From NCBI GenBank assembly GCA_964539825.1, contig CAZIKF010000002.1:186001-250000 (forward strand): a DNA stretch of 64,000 nt. Reading direction: 5' to 3'. Below, piece by piece: positions 17,824 to 26,619 of the stretch. The notes under the pieces were generated by a model, which searched no databases, was not told the origin of the DNA, and saw only the letters and a list, made by a program, of their open reading frames with translations. The translations under genes and the position numbers were made by a program. Origin of the DNA: CAZIKF01 sp964539825 (GTDB lineage: Bacteria; Muiribacteriota; UBA6191). Position 1 is the first letter of the stretch, and every line of letters starts with the position of its first letter.

Positions 17824-18807
17824 GTGAAATCGGATCGAGTGATATGGATCACATTTTTTTTAATCCTCGCGGTGGTCCTATTTCTTCTCTTCCTGGTATT
17901 TGGAAAGAAACCCGAAGGTCCTTCCATTGATCCAACCTCCACTCCTGACTTCAGTGAACTGGGGGACTTTGAAGAAGACGATATCTCGCGTCCACGCCAA
18001 TATCAAAGGAGGATCAATATCCAGGGAAGTGCAAGATCCACAATTAAGGATGATCCCGAAGATGAACCAGAAACACGAAGAAGAACAGCAAGGTCCCTGG
18101 CAACTGGAGCGGGAAGTACAAAACGTTCAAAGAGATCCAAACAATTTGATTCCATATTGGCTAAATACACCTCTAGGTCCGGTCCTCTCCCCCTGAACGT
18201 AAAACAGGATAAGCTTCGCAAGAGGCTGGCGGAGAAGGGTTTTAAAAGTAATGAATATATAGAGATGAGAGTCATGTCATTAGATCGAAAGCCAGCGGAG
18301 GAGGCAATTCGGACAGCCGCGAAACTTGTACTGGCGGATCGAGATGGAGAGGCTCTGGAATTACTCAAAGAGCAGCTAGCCAATACCGACCCACAAAATC
18401 TTGTAGTCCGGGGACTGCTGGTACAAACCATCCTTGGTTTCGCCCTGGATCGAGGGTATCCGGACACAGCTATGAACTTCACCCGCCAACTCACTGCAAT
18501 TAAATCCCGTGTAAACGAAATCAAAATGGGTACGATTTTGATGAATAGCCCCATAGGAAGGGAAAACCTGGAGTCCGAGCGTGATGCGATCAACAAATGG
18601 CAAGGCAATCCTGAAGCCCTGACAGGTGGAATTGAATACTTGCGAGACAATAACGGGTATCCCCCTGAAGTCTGGAGAATGATCAAAGGTGCAGGGGTAA
18701 ATACATCGAGACAATTCTCGGACCCCAACGCTCGAAAGGTGGTTCCTTCAGCTTTCAAGGATCTGGAAGACAGAGTAAGCCGAAATTGGGCTAAACCAAA
18801 GGAGTGA
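17824..18807 (+). CDS. Membrane-anchored accessory protein of the pseudopilin set (copy 1)
   Basis: A 327-residue protein starting at GTG 17824. It has a single N-terminal membrane anchor (about 7-28), a long charged, low-complexity linker (about 30-120) with an SRPRQ motif, and a helical C-terminal domain (about 120-325). It is paralogous to the protein at 23192: both have anchor, acidic stretch, RPRQ, then LP(L/M)-type start of the helical domain and the V(M/L)(S/G)LD motif. Each follows a giant K-like gene directly (10 and 4 bases). I infer an inner-membrane partner of the pseudopilus, comparable in layout to GspL/M or PilO-like parts but not homologous as far as I can see. Confidence 0.62.
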   Translation: MKSDRVIWITFFLILAVVLFLLFLVFGKKPEGPSIDPTSTPDFSELGDFEEDDISRPRQYQRRINIQGSARSTIKDDPEDEPETRRRTARSLATGAGSTKRSKRSKQFDSILAKYTSRSGPLPLNVKQDKLRKRLAEKGFKSNEYIEMRVMSLDRKPAEEAIRTAAKLVLADRDGEALELLKEQLANTDPQNLVVRGLLVQTILGFALDRGYPDTAMNFTRQLTAIKSRVNEIKMGTILMNSPIGRENLESERDAINKWQGNPEALTGGIEYLRDNNGYPPEVWRMIKGAGVNTSRQFSDPNARKVVPSAFKDLEDRVSRNWAKPKE

Positions 18808-18810
18808 TCA

Positions 18811-19401
18811 ATGGCATCAATCTCTAACAAATCCAAAGGATTTACGCTCATCGAGATTGTCATTGTGATGGGAATTCTCGCCCTTGCCATAATTCCTATC
18901 TACCAGAACATCATTCAAACCAGGGTTACAGTTACCAAGGCTCGTTTTTCCTACATCGCGCTACAGTTGGCCAGGGAGAAAATGGAGGAAATGATGTCTA
19001 TCCCTTACGATGATGTTAAGTCTCATCCATGGCGGCCCATCTCGGGACCAGTAGTTAGCGAGGACCTACTCCAGCATTCTCCCCGCGGAGGAAAAGGGAA
19101 AACCTCTGCCACCCTGGGCCGCACTCTTGCAGGAGGATTCGGCGGAGGCAATCGAATTGTCCCGGGGGCCGCGGGACAGTCAGTCATCGATCCCAGTGTT
19201 CAGGTCGGGGAGGGTGATTATCCAGCCCAATACCAGCGCTTTGAAGTGCGCACAGCGGTAAGCAAAAAGGGAAAGCGCTTCAAGAGGGTGGAAGTAGATG
19301 TTCGTTGGTATGAAAAGGGAGAAAAGGACGTTCGACAGAATCGTTATCTCTATAGTCTGAGCAGCCTTGTTGCCAACCATCACCTGGCGGCTTATAAGTA
19401 A
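18811..19401 (+). CDS. Minor pseudopilin, GspI/PilV-like
   Basis: A 196-residue protein with leader MASISNKSKG (cut after G10), then FTLIE with Glu5 and a hydrophobic helix. This is followed by LQLAREKMEEM, the typical helix of GspI/PilV. The mature domain has a Gly-rich loop (about 85-115) and a C-terminal YQRFEVRTAV..FKRVEVDVRWYEKG strand set as in PilV-like proteins. AAGGAG lies just before the ATG. It sits 3 bases after the accessory gene and 3 before the next pseudopilin, so the whole set is one operon. Confidence 0.82.
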   Translation: MASISNKSKGFTLIEIVIVMGILALAIIPIYQNIIQTRVTVTKARFSYIALQLAREKMEEMMSIPYDDVKSHPWRPISGPVVSEDLLQHSPRGGKGKTSATLGRTLAGGFGGGNRIVPGAAGQSVIDPSVQVGEGDYPAQYQRFEVRTAVSKKGKRFKRVEVDVRWYEKGEKDVRQNRYLYSLSSLVANHHLAAYK

Positions 19402-19404
19402 GGA

Positions 19405-20238
19405 ATGCCTATGATAGCAATAAAAGGGAAACGCGGAGTTACATTGATCGAACTCCTGGTAATCTCAGCTCTCTTGATTCTGATTATCGGGAAGTTGGTT
19501 GATATTGGAATGTCAGGGTCCCGGATGATGGATGAGACCTCAAAGCTCATTCAATTACAAAACGGTATTCGATCAGTCCTGGAGAACATGGTTCAGGATG
19601 TAAACGCATCCGTAGTCTTCCTGGCTCCAAAAAACCAGCAACTCACCCTGGCCCGCTACCTCGGCCCGGTGAACGACGATCTCTTACTTCTTAACATGTC
19701 TACTACAAACCCAGCCTTTCCCTACTACATCACTGGAGCTCAGACCACCATCAAACAGGAAGTTCTCTTTGTGGAGTACCAGTTTCATGATCCAGCTACC
19801 GGTGAGGTGGGAGTAAAATTTCTCTCCAATCAACCGGGGGCAATTTCAAGAATTGCCAAAAAGGGTGTCCTTGATTCCTTTGACTCCCCAGAGGGAGTTC
19901 CCTATATGATCGATAAATTCAATGTGAATACCGAAGCTTTGACCCTGGTTCAAAAGAGGGTTCTGGCTAAGAAGGTCACCTACTTCAATATGGACTATTA
20001 CGGGTATGATGAGCTCAGTGGACAGTTGAGAACCATAGGTGAACTGGGAGGTGAAGACTCGGTAGCATCAAAGGTCTCCATGATGGCGGTCCACCTTGTT
20101 GCAGAAGATCCCTACGCCCAGTCGAATCGCCGAACCCCGGCAATGGAAATCTATACTAAAATCTGGTCTTTCCGACAAATTATGGAGAATAAATATCCGG
20201 AGTACTTCGGGCATATGGATCGAGATTTGAGGTTCTAA
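19405..20238 (+). CDS. Minor pseudopilin, GspJ/PilW-like
   Basis: A 277-residue protein with a class III leader ending GKRG (G11), mature start VTLIE and helix LLVISALLILIIGKLVDIG. The rest is beta-rich with a conserved-looking segment (LIQLQNGIRSVLENMVQDVNAS) typical of the J/W helix extension. V instead of F at mature +1 is unusual but tolerated in pseudopilins. A second in-frame ATG at 19411 is also well placed. It lies directly before the second giant K-like gene (stop and start adjacent), giving the I-J-K order of tip pseudopilins. Confidence 0.8.
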   Translation: MPMIAIKGKRGVTLIELLVISALLILIIGKLVDIGMSGSRMMDETSKLIQLQNGIRSVLENMVQDVNASVVFLAPKNQQLTLARYLGPVNDDLLLLNMSTTNPAFPYYITGAQTTIKQEVLFVEYQFHDPATGEVGVKFLSNQPGAISRIAKKGVLDSFDSPEGVPYMIDKFNVNTEALTLVQKRVLAKKVTYFNMDYYGYDELSGQLRTIGELGGEDSVASKVSMMAVHLVAEDPYAQSNRRTPAMEIYTKIWSFRQIMENKYPEYFGHMDRDLRF

Positions 20239-23187
20239 ATGAATTCACGGGGTTTAGCCGTTCCCCTGGCACTTCTCACTCTGATCATATTCTTCATTCT
20301 GGTTCTAGTTCTATCCAGAGCGGGTTCAGATACCTATATACAGACGGCTCGTGTCAATTACTCCATGCATGCTCGTTTCTTTTCCTTCGCGGTAATTGAG
20401 GAAGCTACCACCCTTGTTCATGAAAGAATCTCGGATCCCACTGCGGTAAATATCTGGAAGGAGAAGCTTATTGAAAGCGCTTTTTCGGGAGCGGACCTTG
20501 AAGAAGACATCACCGATGAACTTCGGATTCTGGAGTTATTGTATTCCTCATCTTTTAAAGATCCCAATGATTCGGGCGGCTTTCAAGGTGGAAAAAGAGT
20601 GTTTGATCACGCCAAGCAGAAACTGCTGGCGAAGGCTAAAGTAAAACTTATCGAAGCTAGAGTCCTCTTCCATAATTTAAAACCCATTAAGTTTGACTCG
20701 CAAAATCCAAGTGTCTATCACGATCCGAGAAGATATTACCGCGACCGACTTGGGATTCAACCACCGCTGCCTCCGGTGGGTGATTTTTTTGGCTTTTGTA
20801 CCATTTCCTCTAAGGTTCAGTTTGGAGAAGTAGAACGAACCCTGGCGATTACACGTGACATCAAGATCAGCAATAACGAACCCATCGGTCGCAATTATGC
20901 CCTATTTTCTTTTGGCGTTCCTGATCCCACGCATGCCAAGAGGGACCTGAATACACCCGGAGAACTGGTAGTGGATGCCAAGGGTGTGGGAAGGGTGCGC
21001 GTGGTAGGTCCATACTACATCGACGTGGAAGGATTCCCTGACGGGACCGGTTCAAATCCGCAAGGACATTCTTACCCGGGAGGAGACTGGGATGATTACT
21101 CTTTCATACCGTCTCCACGGGGAATTACAGTCAATGGGTTTCTCTTTAATTCCGGAGGTGTGGATCGTCCAGAGAAAAGCAGCGGCAGCTCAGGAGTTTC
21201 CATGGGTATAGGCTCTACTGGGGGATTAAGCTTTGTAATGTCTGGTGATCCTGGATACAAAGCACTGCCAGAGGTACAGAACTACTGGGCCGCCTCCGTC
21301 CCACTCGGAAAGCAAACCTTTTCTATCACAGGCCTGAGGGATGGCCCTTTTCAACAATGGCGGGGCTTGATTTTCTCTAACTCCGCTCCGAACCAGAGCC
21401 CTTCAGGAGATTTCAACGGCTTAGAGACACTAGCTGGGGATAATGAAGCCCGTATTGAAGGAAACCTGCTTGGAAACTACAACCAGATGAATTTTACGAA
21501 ACGACACTTCTGTGTGAGCCTGGGTACTATTATCGATGCCTTCACTTCTGTGGGAGGCGCGCTGGGCGGACTGTTTGGCGGAGGTGAAGCTGGCGCTGGC
21601 GATGCAGGCGGACTCATCACCGGAGAAACCTCAGGAGGACCAGGGGGAACCGGAGGAGCCACAGCTGGTGGAACTACTTCGGGGGGTACTACATCTGGAG
21701 GTACTACTTCTGGAGGTACTCCGGAGGGAAGAAATACCCTGATTCCCAGGGATCAGGACCCCTACCCTGCGGAAACCCCCGCCGTGCTAGACCAGGAATT
21801 TCTGCGCTTAGCGGGTAACCTCTGTTCTCTCCATCGAGCTGGTAATCGCGAAAGCGGTCTGGAGTTCTTTCGATTTGGTTCGAGATCACCCTGGTTTGAA
21901 TCGATTCCGGAAATCATCCAACTCTCTAAAACTATTCTATGTTCGGCTTTTTCCAAGACTTTACCCTGGATTCATACGCTGGAAAAAATTCCCTTACCCC
22001 GCATAGCGGATGCAGATGGGGGGACTGATTCAGGAGGCTCCACCGCTGGTGGAGGGGATGGCTCAACAGGTGGTACGGCTACAGCGGGGGGCAGTGGAAC
22101 AGCTACAGCGGGTGCGGCAACCGCCGGAGGCAGCGGCACAGCAGGCGGAAGCGGTACTGCGGGAGGCAGTGCCACAGCAGGAGGAAGTGGTACTTCAGGC
22201 GAAAGCGGTGGAGCAGCAAGTGACTTTCTGGGAGGACTGGGAACCTTTGCCAAGGATGCAGTTCAGATCTGTACGCATTTCTATGAGGTGGATAAAAAGG
22301 GAACTGTACCTTATTACTACTCTTTGCACGCACCTTACTCCAGCAAGGTTAATAAATTTGAAGCCTTCATGGGAATTCTCAATGATGTAATGGGTTCAGT
22401 GGGTTCCTCAGGAGCAGGAAAGGAAGGCGGGTTTGCGAACGCAATTGGTGAAAGCTTCAAGAATATGGAACAAACCGCAAAGAATGCGGCTATGGGGCAA
22501 AATCGCTTAAAGGGTAAGCTGGGTACTGAAGATGCCGCATGGGCGCCAGATGTATTTGGAGTTCTACCCTCAAATTTTAAACCCATGGCGAGGACTTGTT
22601 CTCGCCGCTATGCGGACCTTGAAGAACATTTCAAACTGACCACAGGTCAAAAGCGCTCCTCTGAGCTATACATGGATGGGAACATCTGGGTTGATGAAAT
22701 GGTGGCGGAGCAAGATATCCGCTACTTTGGAAACGCCACCCTATTTTCCGCTTACACTCCTGGGTCACTTTTGTACCTCGCCAGTAAAGACGCCAGCCTG
22801 GGTAATGTTGAGCCGGGAAGACAGGAAGATCACCTCAACATTTTTTACCGTAATGTGAAAAACGCTCTTGCCGGCGGAGGGATGCTGGAACTAAATGGAG
22901 ACGTGACTGCCAGCGTTTATTCCTTTCAGGGCGTAAAACCCTCAGGTACAGCAAAGATCCAGGGAAATCTATCGGTAGAGCTCTTCAATAAGGCCCAATT
23001 TGGCGAAGGAAATCATCTCCTGGTTTACTACAATCCTGAATATCAATCTGAGAATAAGAAACTTGCCCAGTGGTTCAGCATTTCCATAAGTCCCAAAATT
23101 TCTGGTATGGGGTCCTCTTTAAGAGGAACTGCGGATGGTCCCGGAGATGACGGCATAGGTGTAATTGTAGACAGTATTGGAGAGTGA
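20239..23187 (+). CDS. Giant GspK/PilX-like minor pseudopilin (second plus-strand copy)
   Basis: A 982-residue protein with signal MNSRG (cut after G5), LAVPLALLTLIIFFILVLVLS, no Glu5. The N- and C-terminal parts match the copy at 15630 (HARFFSFAVIEEA; NIWVDEMVAEQDI; LNIFYRN; ASVYS; IQGNL; LVYYNP; GDDGIGVIVDSIGE). Two low-complexity Gly/Ser/Thr/Ala insertions set it apart: about residues 437-495 (TSGG repeats) and about 595-656 (TAGGSG repeats). Between them is a segment with two Cys not seen in the sister copy. It is probably a tip protein of a pseudopilus with flexible surface linkers. It is the longest K-like protein here. Confidence 0.72.
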   Translation: MNSRGLAVPLALLTLIIFFILVLVLSRAGSDTYIQTARVNYSMHARFFSFAVIEEATTLVHERISDPTAVNIWKEKLIESAFSGADLEEDITDELRILELLYSSSFKDPNDSGGFQGGKRVFDHAKQKLLAKAKVKLIEARVLFHNLKPIKFDSQNPSVYHDPRRYYRDRLGIQPPLPPVGDFFGFCTISSKVQFGEVERTLAITRDIKISNNEPIGRNYALFSFGVPDPTHAKRDLNTPGELVVDAKGVGRVRVVGPYYIDVEGFPDGTGSNPQGHSYPGGDWDDYSFIPSPRGITVNGFLFNSGGVDRPEKSSGSSGVSMGIGSTGGLSFVMSGDPGYKALPEVQNYWAASVPLGKQTFSITGLRDGPFQQWRGLIFSNSAPNQSPSGDFNGLETLAGDNEARIEGNLLGNYNQMNFTKRHFCVSLGTIIDAFTSVGGALGGLFGGGEAGAGDAGGLITGETSGGPGGTGGATAGGTTSGGTTSGGTTSGGTPEGRNTLIPRDQDPYPAETPAVLDQEFLRLAGNLCSLHRAGNRESGLEFFRFGSRSPWFESIPEIIQLSKTILCSAFSKTLPWIHTLEKIPLPRIADADGGTDSGGSTAGGGDGSTGGTATAGGSGTATAGAATAGGSGTAGGSGTAGGSATAGGSGTSGESGGAASDFLGGLGTFAKDAVQICTHFYEVDKKGTVPYYYSLHAPYSSKVNKFEAFMGILNDVMGSVGSSGAGKEGGFANAIGESFKNMEQTAKNAAMGQNRLKGKLGTEDAAWAPDVFGVLPSNFKPMARTCSRRYADLEEHFKLTTGQKRSSELYMDGNIWVDEMVAEQDIRYFGNATLFSAYTPGSLLYLASKDASLGNVEPGRQEDHLNIFYRNVKNALAGGGMLELNGDVTASVYSFQGVKPSGTAKIQGNLSVELFNKAQFGEGNHLLVYYNPEYQSENKKLAQWFSISISPKISGMGSSLRGTADGPGDDGIGVIVDSIGE
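21547..21722 (+). repeat. In-frame Gly/Ser/Thr low-complexity repeat
   Basis: Degenerate 15-base units (GGTACTAC-type) coding TSGGT repeats inside the giant K-like gene, most regular at 21669-21722. It forms a flexible linker. Confidence 0.8.
22020..22215 (+). repeat. In-frame Gly/Thr/Ala/Ser low-complexity repeat
   Basis: Degenerate units coding TAGGSG-type repeats, about ten in a row, inside the giant K-like gene. Same class of linker as at 21547 but with alanine. Such tracts are prone to length change. Confidence 0.8.
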
Positions 23188-23191
23188 AAGA

Positions 23192-24112
23192 ATGGGGCAG
23201 TCGGAAAAAGTCTTCCTGGCGATTCTAATGGCCACCGGGTTGGTGTTTTTCTATATTTTATCCCTCTTTTTCCAGGTACCCAAAGCCGCACCAGGCCCTC
23301 CCGACACTATGGCTGGAATTGAAGAACTAGATGAATTCGAAGATTCCGACGGCAAAAAAAAGAAGTATTCGTTTACTCGGACTCAAAGGCTGAAACCCCT
23401 TGGCCGCGACCAGGGATCCTTTGATGAAGACAGCTTTCGTCCTCGCCAAAAAACACCCCAGGCGCCCATTTCCCAACGGATCAAGGGTTCTCGTTCTAGA
23501 ATTCAAATGCCCCTGGAACAGAGACAAAAACAGCTGAGGGAAAATCTCTTGGGAAGAGGGTACTCCAGCCCAAGATTTCTTCGTTACCAGGTCCTGGGCC
23601 TGGACAACAATGTCTATAAAGAAGCAAAAGCGACAGTGAGTCGTCTCATTGAGCAGGGACAGTTTAAAGATGCCCTTGACCAGCTGGACGGGATTCTCTA
23701 TGAGGTAGACGCTGAAAATCTACAAGTTCGCAGCGGTGTTTTGGAAAAAGCTATTGAGGTTTCTCTCATGTCAGGTGACCTTCAAGCCTTTGAGAGATAT
23801 TCAAGTGAGTACCATCAGGTTTTAGACGAGACTCTTGATATTTTCCGGACCAGTAGATTGATGGACTTTCACGCCTCCCGCGAAAGAATTTATGAATTGC
23901 AAAAGGCTATTCAAACGGGCAAAAAAGGAAGTATGCTTCAGTTCCTCAGGGCACTAAAGTCAGGTAAAGCCACTCCTCTAGAAATTGTCACTGGATTAAA
24001 GGTCGTCACGAGAATGGGAAACAATTCTTCTGATTCAAAACTCAAAGTTTCAGATCGAGACCTGAATGAAGCTACAGATAATGCAATGTCATTGTTTAAG
24101 AATTTCAAGTGA
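23192..24112 (+). CDS. Membrane-anchored accessory protein of the pseudopilin set (copy 2)
   Basis: About 306 residues from the ATG at 23192. A TTG at 23177 would overlap the previous gene, and GGAG lies between. Layout equals the copy at 17824: N-terminal membrane anchor (about 5-26), acidic stretch (GIEELDEFEDSDG), basic low-complexity linker with FRPRQ, then a helical domain from about residue 100 (MPLEQRQKQLRENLLGRGY) with TPR-like helices (AKATVSRLIEQGQFKDALDQL). It is the last gene of the plus-strand pseudopilin operon. The domain may bind the giant K-like protein encoded just before it. That is inference from repeated gene pairing. Confidence 0.62.
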   Translation: MGQSEKVFLAILMATGLVFFYILSLFFQVPKAAPGPPDTMAGIEELDEFEDSDGKKKKYSFTRTQRLKPLGRDQGSFDEDSFRPRQKTPQAPISQRIKGSRSRIQMPLEQRQKQLRENLLGRGYSSPRFLRYQVLGLDNNVYKEAKATVSRLIEQGQFKDALDQLDGILYEVDAENLQVRSGVLEKAIEVSLMSGDLQAFERYSSEYHQVLDETLDIFRTSRLMDFHASRERIYELQKAIQTGKKGSMLQFLRALKSGKATPLEIVTGLKVVTRMGNNSSDSKLKVSDRDLNEATDNAMSLFKNFK

Positions 24113-24203
24113 GCCAAAATCTCGTAAGGATTTAATGGATCTTGGTACAACATTCCTCTTCTTCTTTTTGAGATCCTCTTTCTTGAATCAGGATAGACAA
24201 TTC

Positions 24204-24233
24204 TTTACATTATTGTGCCATTCCTGTTACTAT
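24204..24233 (+). promoter_or_regulatory. Sigma-70-type promoter for tRNA-Gln
   Basis: TTTACA (24204-24209), an 18-base spacer and TACTAT (24228-24233). Initiation would fall near 24240, about 11 bases before the tRNA. Confidence 0.5.
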
Positions 24234-24250
24234 CCAGCTGGCTTTCACTC

Positions 24251-24322
24251 TGGGGAGTCGTCAAGTGGTAAGACACATGGTTTTGGTCCATGCATTCGTG
24301 GGTTCGAATCCTACCTCCCCAG
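24251..24322 (+). tRNA. tRNA-Gln (anticodon TTG)
   Basis: A 72-base cloverleaf. Acceptor stem TGGGGAG (24251-24257) pairs with CTCCCCA (24315-24321), with discriminator G at 24322. Anticodon stem CATGG/CCATG (24276-24280 and 24288-24292), loop TTTTGGT with anticodon TTG at 24283-24285 (reads CAA). T-arm GTGGG-TTCGAATC-CTAC. The CCA end is not encoded. The tRNA sits 22 bases before a TPR protein gene and probably shares its transcript. Confidence 0.95.
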
Positions 24323-24343
24323 CTCTTTTCTCTGTGCCAATCA

Positions 24344-26614
24344 ATGAGAATTTGCCTCTTTCTTTTCTTCATAACACTGTCGCAGGCGCAGAATCGAATT
24401 CCTCTCCTCGGCTCTGAGACCTTTGCCTCCGTTTGGGGTTCCAAGCTGGAGGGTGCCTACCGTAATCTAAAGTCTCAGGATTTCATCGCTGCCAAGCAAA
24501 AGCTGCATGATTTACTAGAGTCACCGCACCGTCCAGCGGTCTTGTACTACATGGCCCAGGTTTACCTTGAGCTCGATCAGATTGATAGAGCATTTGAGTT
24601 TCTTGGTCTCCTACAGAAAGAAGAAGGCTTCCCCAGGGCCATAAGACATTGCAAGGCTTCCTACAATGTTGCCCTGGGACGCTATTTTTTGCGACGTAGA
24701 AAATGGGCTCAGGCCAGTACACTGTTCGAAGGCGCTTTGAAGGAGGATCCCGATCCGCGAATTCGAACGGCGATCTCAGAGATCTATCTGGATCGAGTAA
24801 AATTCATGCGAAAAGGGAAAGATCTGGATCGAAAACTGCGACTCTTGACCCGCTCTCATAAACTAAATCCCAACCATGAGCTGACCCTGCAGGAACTTTC
24901 GTCTTACTACCTTGAGGACAATCAATTCAATCAGGCTGAAAAGTACCTGGAAACCCTGGCGCATCGATTTCCAAATCGCGATCGTCTTTATCAGCTTTCA
25001 ATTTTATATACCTATACTGATAGAATTCGAGATTCAATGAAAATCCTGACCCGGTTGAAAGCTGAGTATCCTGAGGATCCGGAAGTTCTTGAAAAGTTTT
25101 TACAGGTACGCCAGTTTCTGACCCTGCAGGGAGATGAGACGGGAGAACTTTTACCCTCCGATTCACCCACAGAAGATCCCTCTTCACAAGAAACTGAAGA
25201 AGACAGCCCCCAGGGAAAACTTCAGGAAATGTACCTGGCTGGTGACTGGATGAAAGCGAGAAGTTACCTTTCTCGTCTTCGCCAGGAACAGCCGGACGAA
25301 TGGAAGTGGGTAGCGGAAACCATTCAATTCTATCTTCTCCAGAAAAAGCAGAATCAGGCCATTGAATTTCTTAAAGCACAGATCCCAATTTTTGGAGACA
25401 CCTTTGAATTTAAACTGCAGTATTCACAAGTCCTGCAGGAGATTGACTCAAACCAGGCCTTGGAGTTTGTTTCACAGGAAATTAATGCCAATCTATATTC
25501 CAAGACGCAGGTCAACCGTCTGCGTGAGATTCAAGGTAAGCAGTATTTAAAGATGGGTAGATTGGAAACCGCCAGAGAAATTTTTGAAGAACTCTTGTTA
25601 ACTAAAGGTCCTAGAATTCATATTTCTCAGTTTTACCTGGGCGTATACTATAGTCAGAAGAAATATTTTCAAAAGGCGTTGGAGTATTTTCAAACAGCCA
25701 ACCAGTCCTCTCCATCAAATCCAAAATATCTCCTGGCCCTGGCTACAACATTTCGCCAGCTTGGACTTCAGTCAAGGGCAAGCGAATATGTAAAACGACT
25801 AAAAAAGGATTTCCCAGATTCCAAATATACAGGCTACGCTCGTCAAATTTTCCAATCTGACGCCCCTGATAAGGATCTCAAAGAGGGATCAGTGACAGAG
25901 ACTGAGAGTGCTGTATCCGCCTACTGGAGAACTTTTAGGTTTCTCAATGACAATCCAGATCAGGAAAAGGTTGAGGATATGATTCCCCTGCTCAAAGCCA
26001 CCAGGCAGTGGGATTTCTTAACTCAAGTATTAGAGTCATATCTAAAGGAAAACCCCAATCGACCTTCACTTGAGAAAGAACTCGAATCTTTATATGCCAA
26101 TTACGCAAATTTGGACTTTGAATATTCGATGAGATCTCTGGCTTCCATCAAGGAAATTTCTGATTTACGTGTGCAGAAACGTCATTCTGAGATCCTCAAG
26201 TTTTACAAATCCCTGCCTTCGGCAGTAAGCCTGGCTCCTAAACTGCAGCTTGAGTTCGTCCGCTCCTTTCTCGATATGAAGGAATATGAACTAGCCCAAA
26301 AACTCCTCTCAAGACTATTGGTAGAAGGTCAGGAAATCATTGAATACCACTCCTTGATGGGGTACTCCTTCTTCATGCAGAAGCGTTTTGATGACGCGTT
26401 GAACTCTTATTACCAGGCCCTGAGTCTAGAGCCCTCTAATGTGGCCCTGCTTTTCAAGTTGGCCGAACTCCTGAAAACCACGGGGCAGACTCAAAAAGCT
26501 CGCCTCGTCTACCAGGAAATTATTAAGCTCAATGTTGATGACAAATCAGTTCAAGATGCTCGTTTTTTCTACCGGCAGTTGGAAACCATCCCCAATTCTC
26601 CAGGACGTGGTTAA
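24344..26614 (+). CDS. Large secreted TPR-repeat protein
   Basis: About 756 residues from the ATG at 24344, which begins a good signal peptide (MRICLFLFFITLSQAQ, cut after about residue 16). Upstream in-frame starts would run into the tRNA. Many TPR-like units follow, for example LYYMAQVYLELDQIDRAFEF, LQELSSYYLEDNQFNQAEKY, FYLGVYYSQKKYFQKALEYF and HSLMGYSFFMQKRFDDALNS, with an acidic break near residues 265-305. The protein is probably periplasmic or attached to the outer membrane as an assembly scaffold. Five bases separate it from pth. No specific partner can be named. The pseudopilin cluster just upstream is a candidate by location. Confidence 0.75.
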   Translation: MRICLFLFFITLSQAQNRIPLLGSETFASVWGSKLEGAYRNLKSQDFIAAKQKLHDLLESPHRPAVLYYMAQVYLELDQIDRAFEFLGLLQKEEGFPRAIRHCKASYNVALGRYFLRRRKWAQASTLFEGALKEDPDPRIRTAISEIYLDRVKFMRKGKDLDRKLRLLTRSHKLNPNHELTLQELSSYYLEDNQFNQAEKYLETLAHRFPNRDRLYQLSILYTYTDRIRDSMKILTRLKAEYPEDPEVLEKFLQVRQFLTLQGDETGELLPSDSPTEDPSSQETEEDSPQGKLQEMYLAGDWMKARSYLSRLRQEQPDEWKWVAETIQFYLLQKKQNQAIEFLKAQIPIFGDTFEFKLQYSQVLQEIDSNQALEFVSQEINANLYSKTQVNRLREIQGKQYLKMGRLETAREIFEELLLTKGPRIHISQFYLGVYYSQKKYFQKALEYFQTANQSSPSNPKYLLALATTFRQLGLQSRASEYVKRLKKDFPDSKYTGYARQIFQSDAPDKDLKEGSVTETESAVSAYWRTFRFLNDNPDQEKVEDMIPLLKATRQWDFLTQVLESYLKENPNRPSLEKELESLYANYANLDFEYSMRSLASIKEISDLRVQKRHSEILKFYKSLPSAVSLAPKLQLEFVRSFLDMKEYELAQKLLSRLLVEGQEIIEYHSLMGYSFFMQKRFDDALNSYYQALSLEPSNVALLFKLAELLKTTGQTQKARLVYQEIIKLNVDDKSVQDARFFYRQLETIPNSPGRG

Positions 26615-26619
26615 GGTTT

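Noticed and set aside
16000..18900. Long minus-strand frames opposite the pseudopilin operon (for example 18003-18890)
   Set aside because: Antisense to well-supported genes with pilin leaders and ribosome sites. Composition rich in Ser/Arg/Pro is typical of shadow frames.
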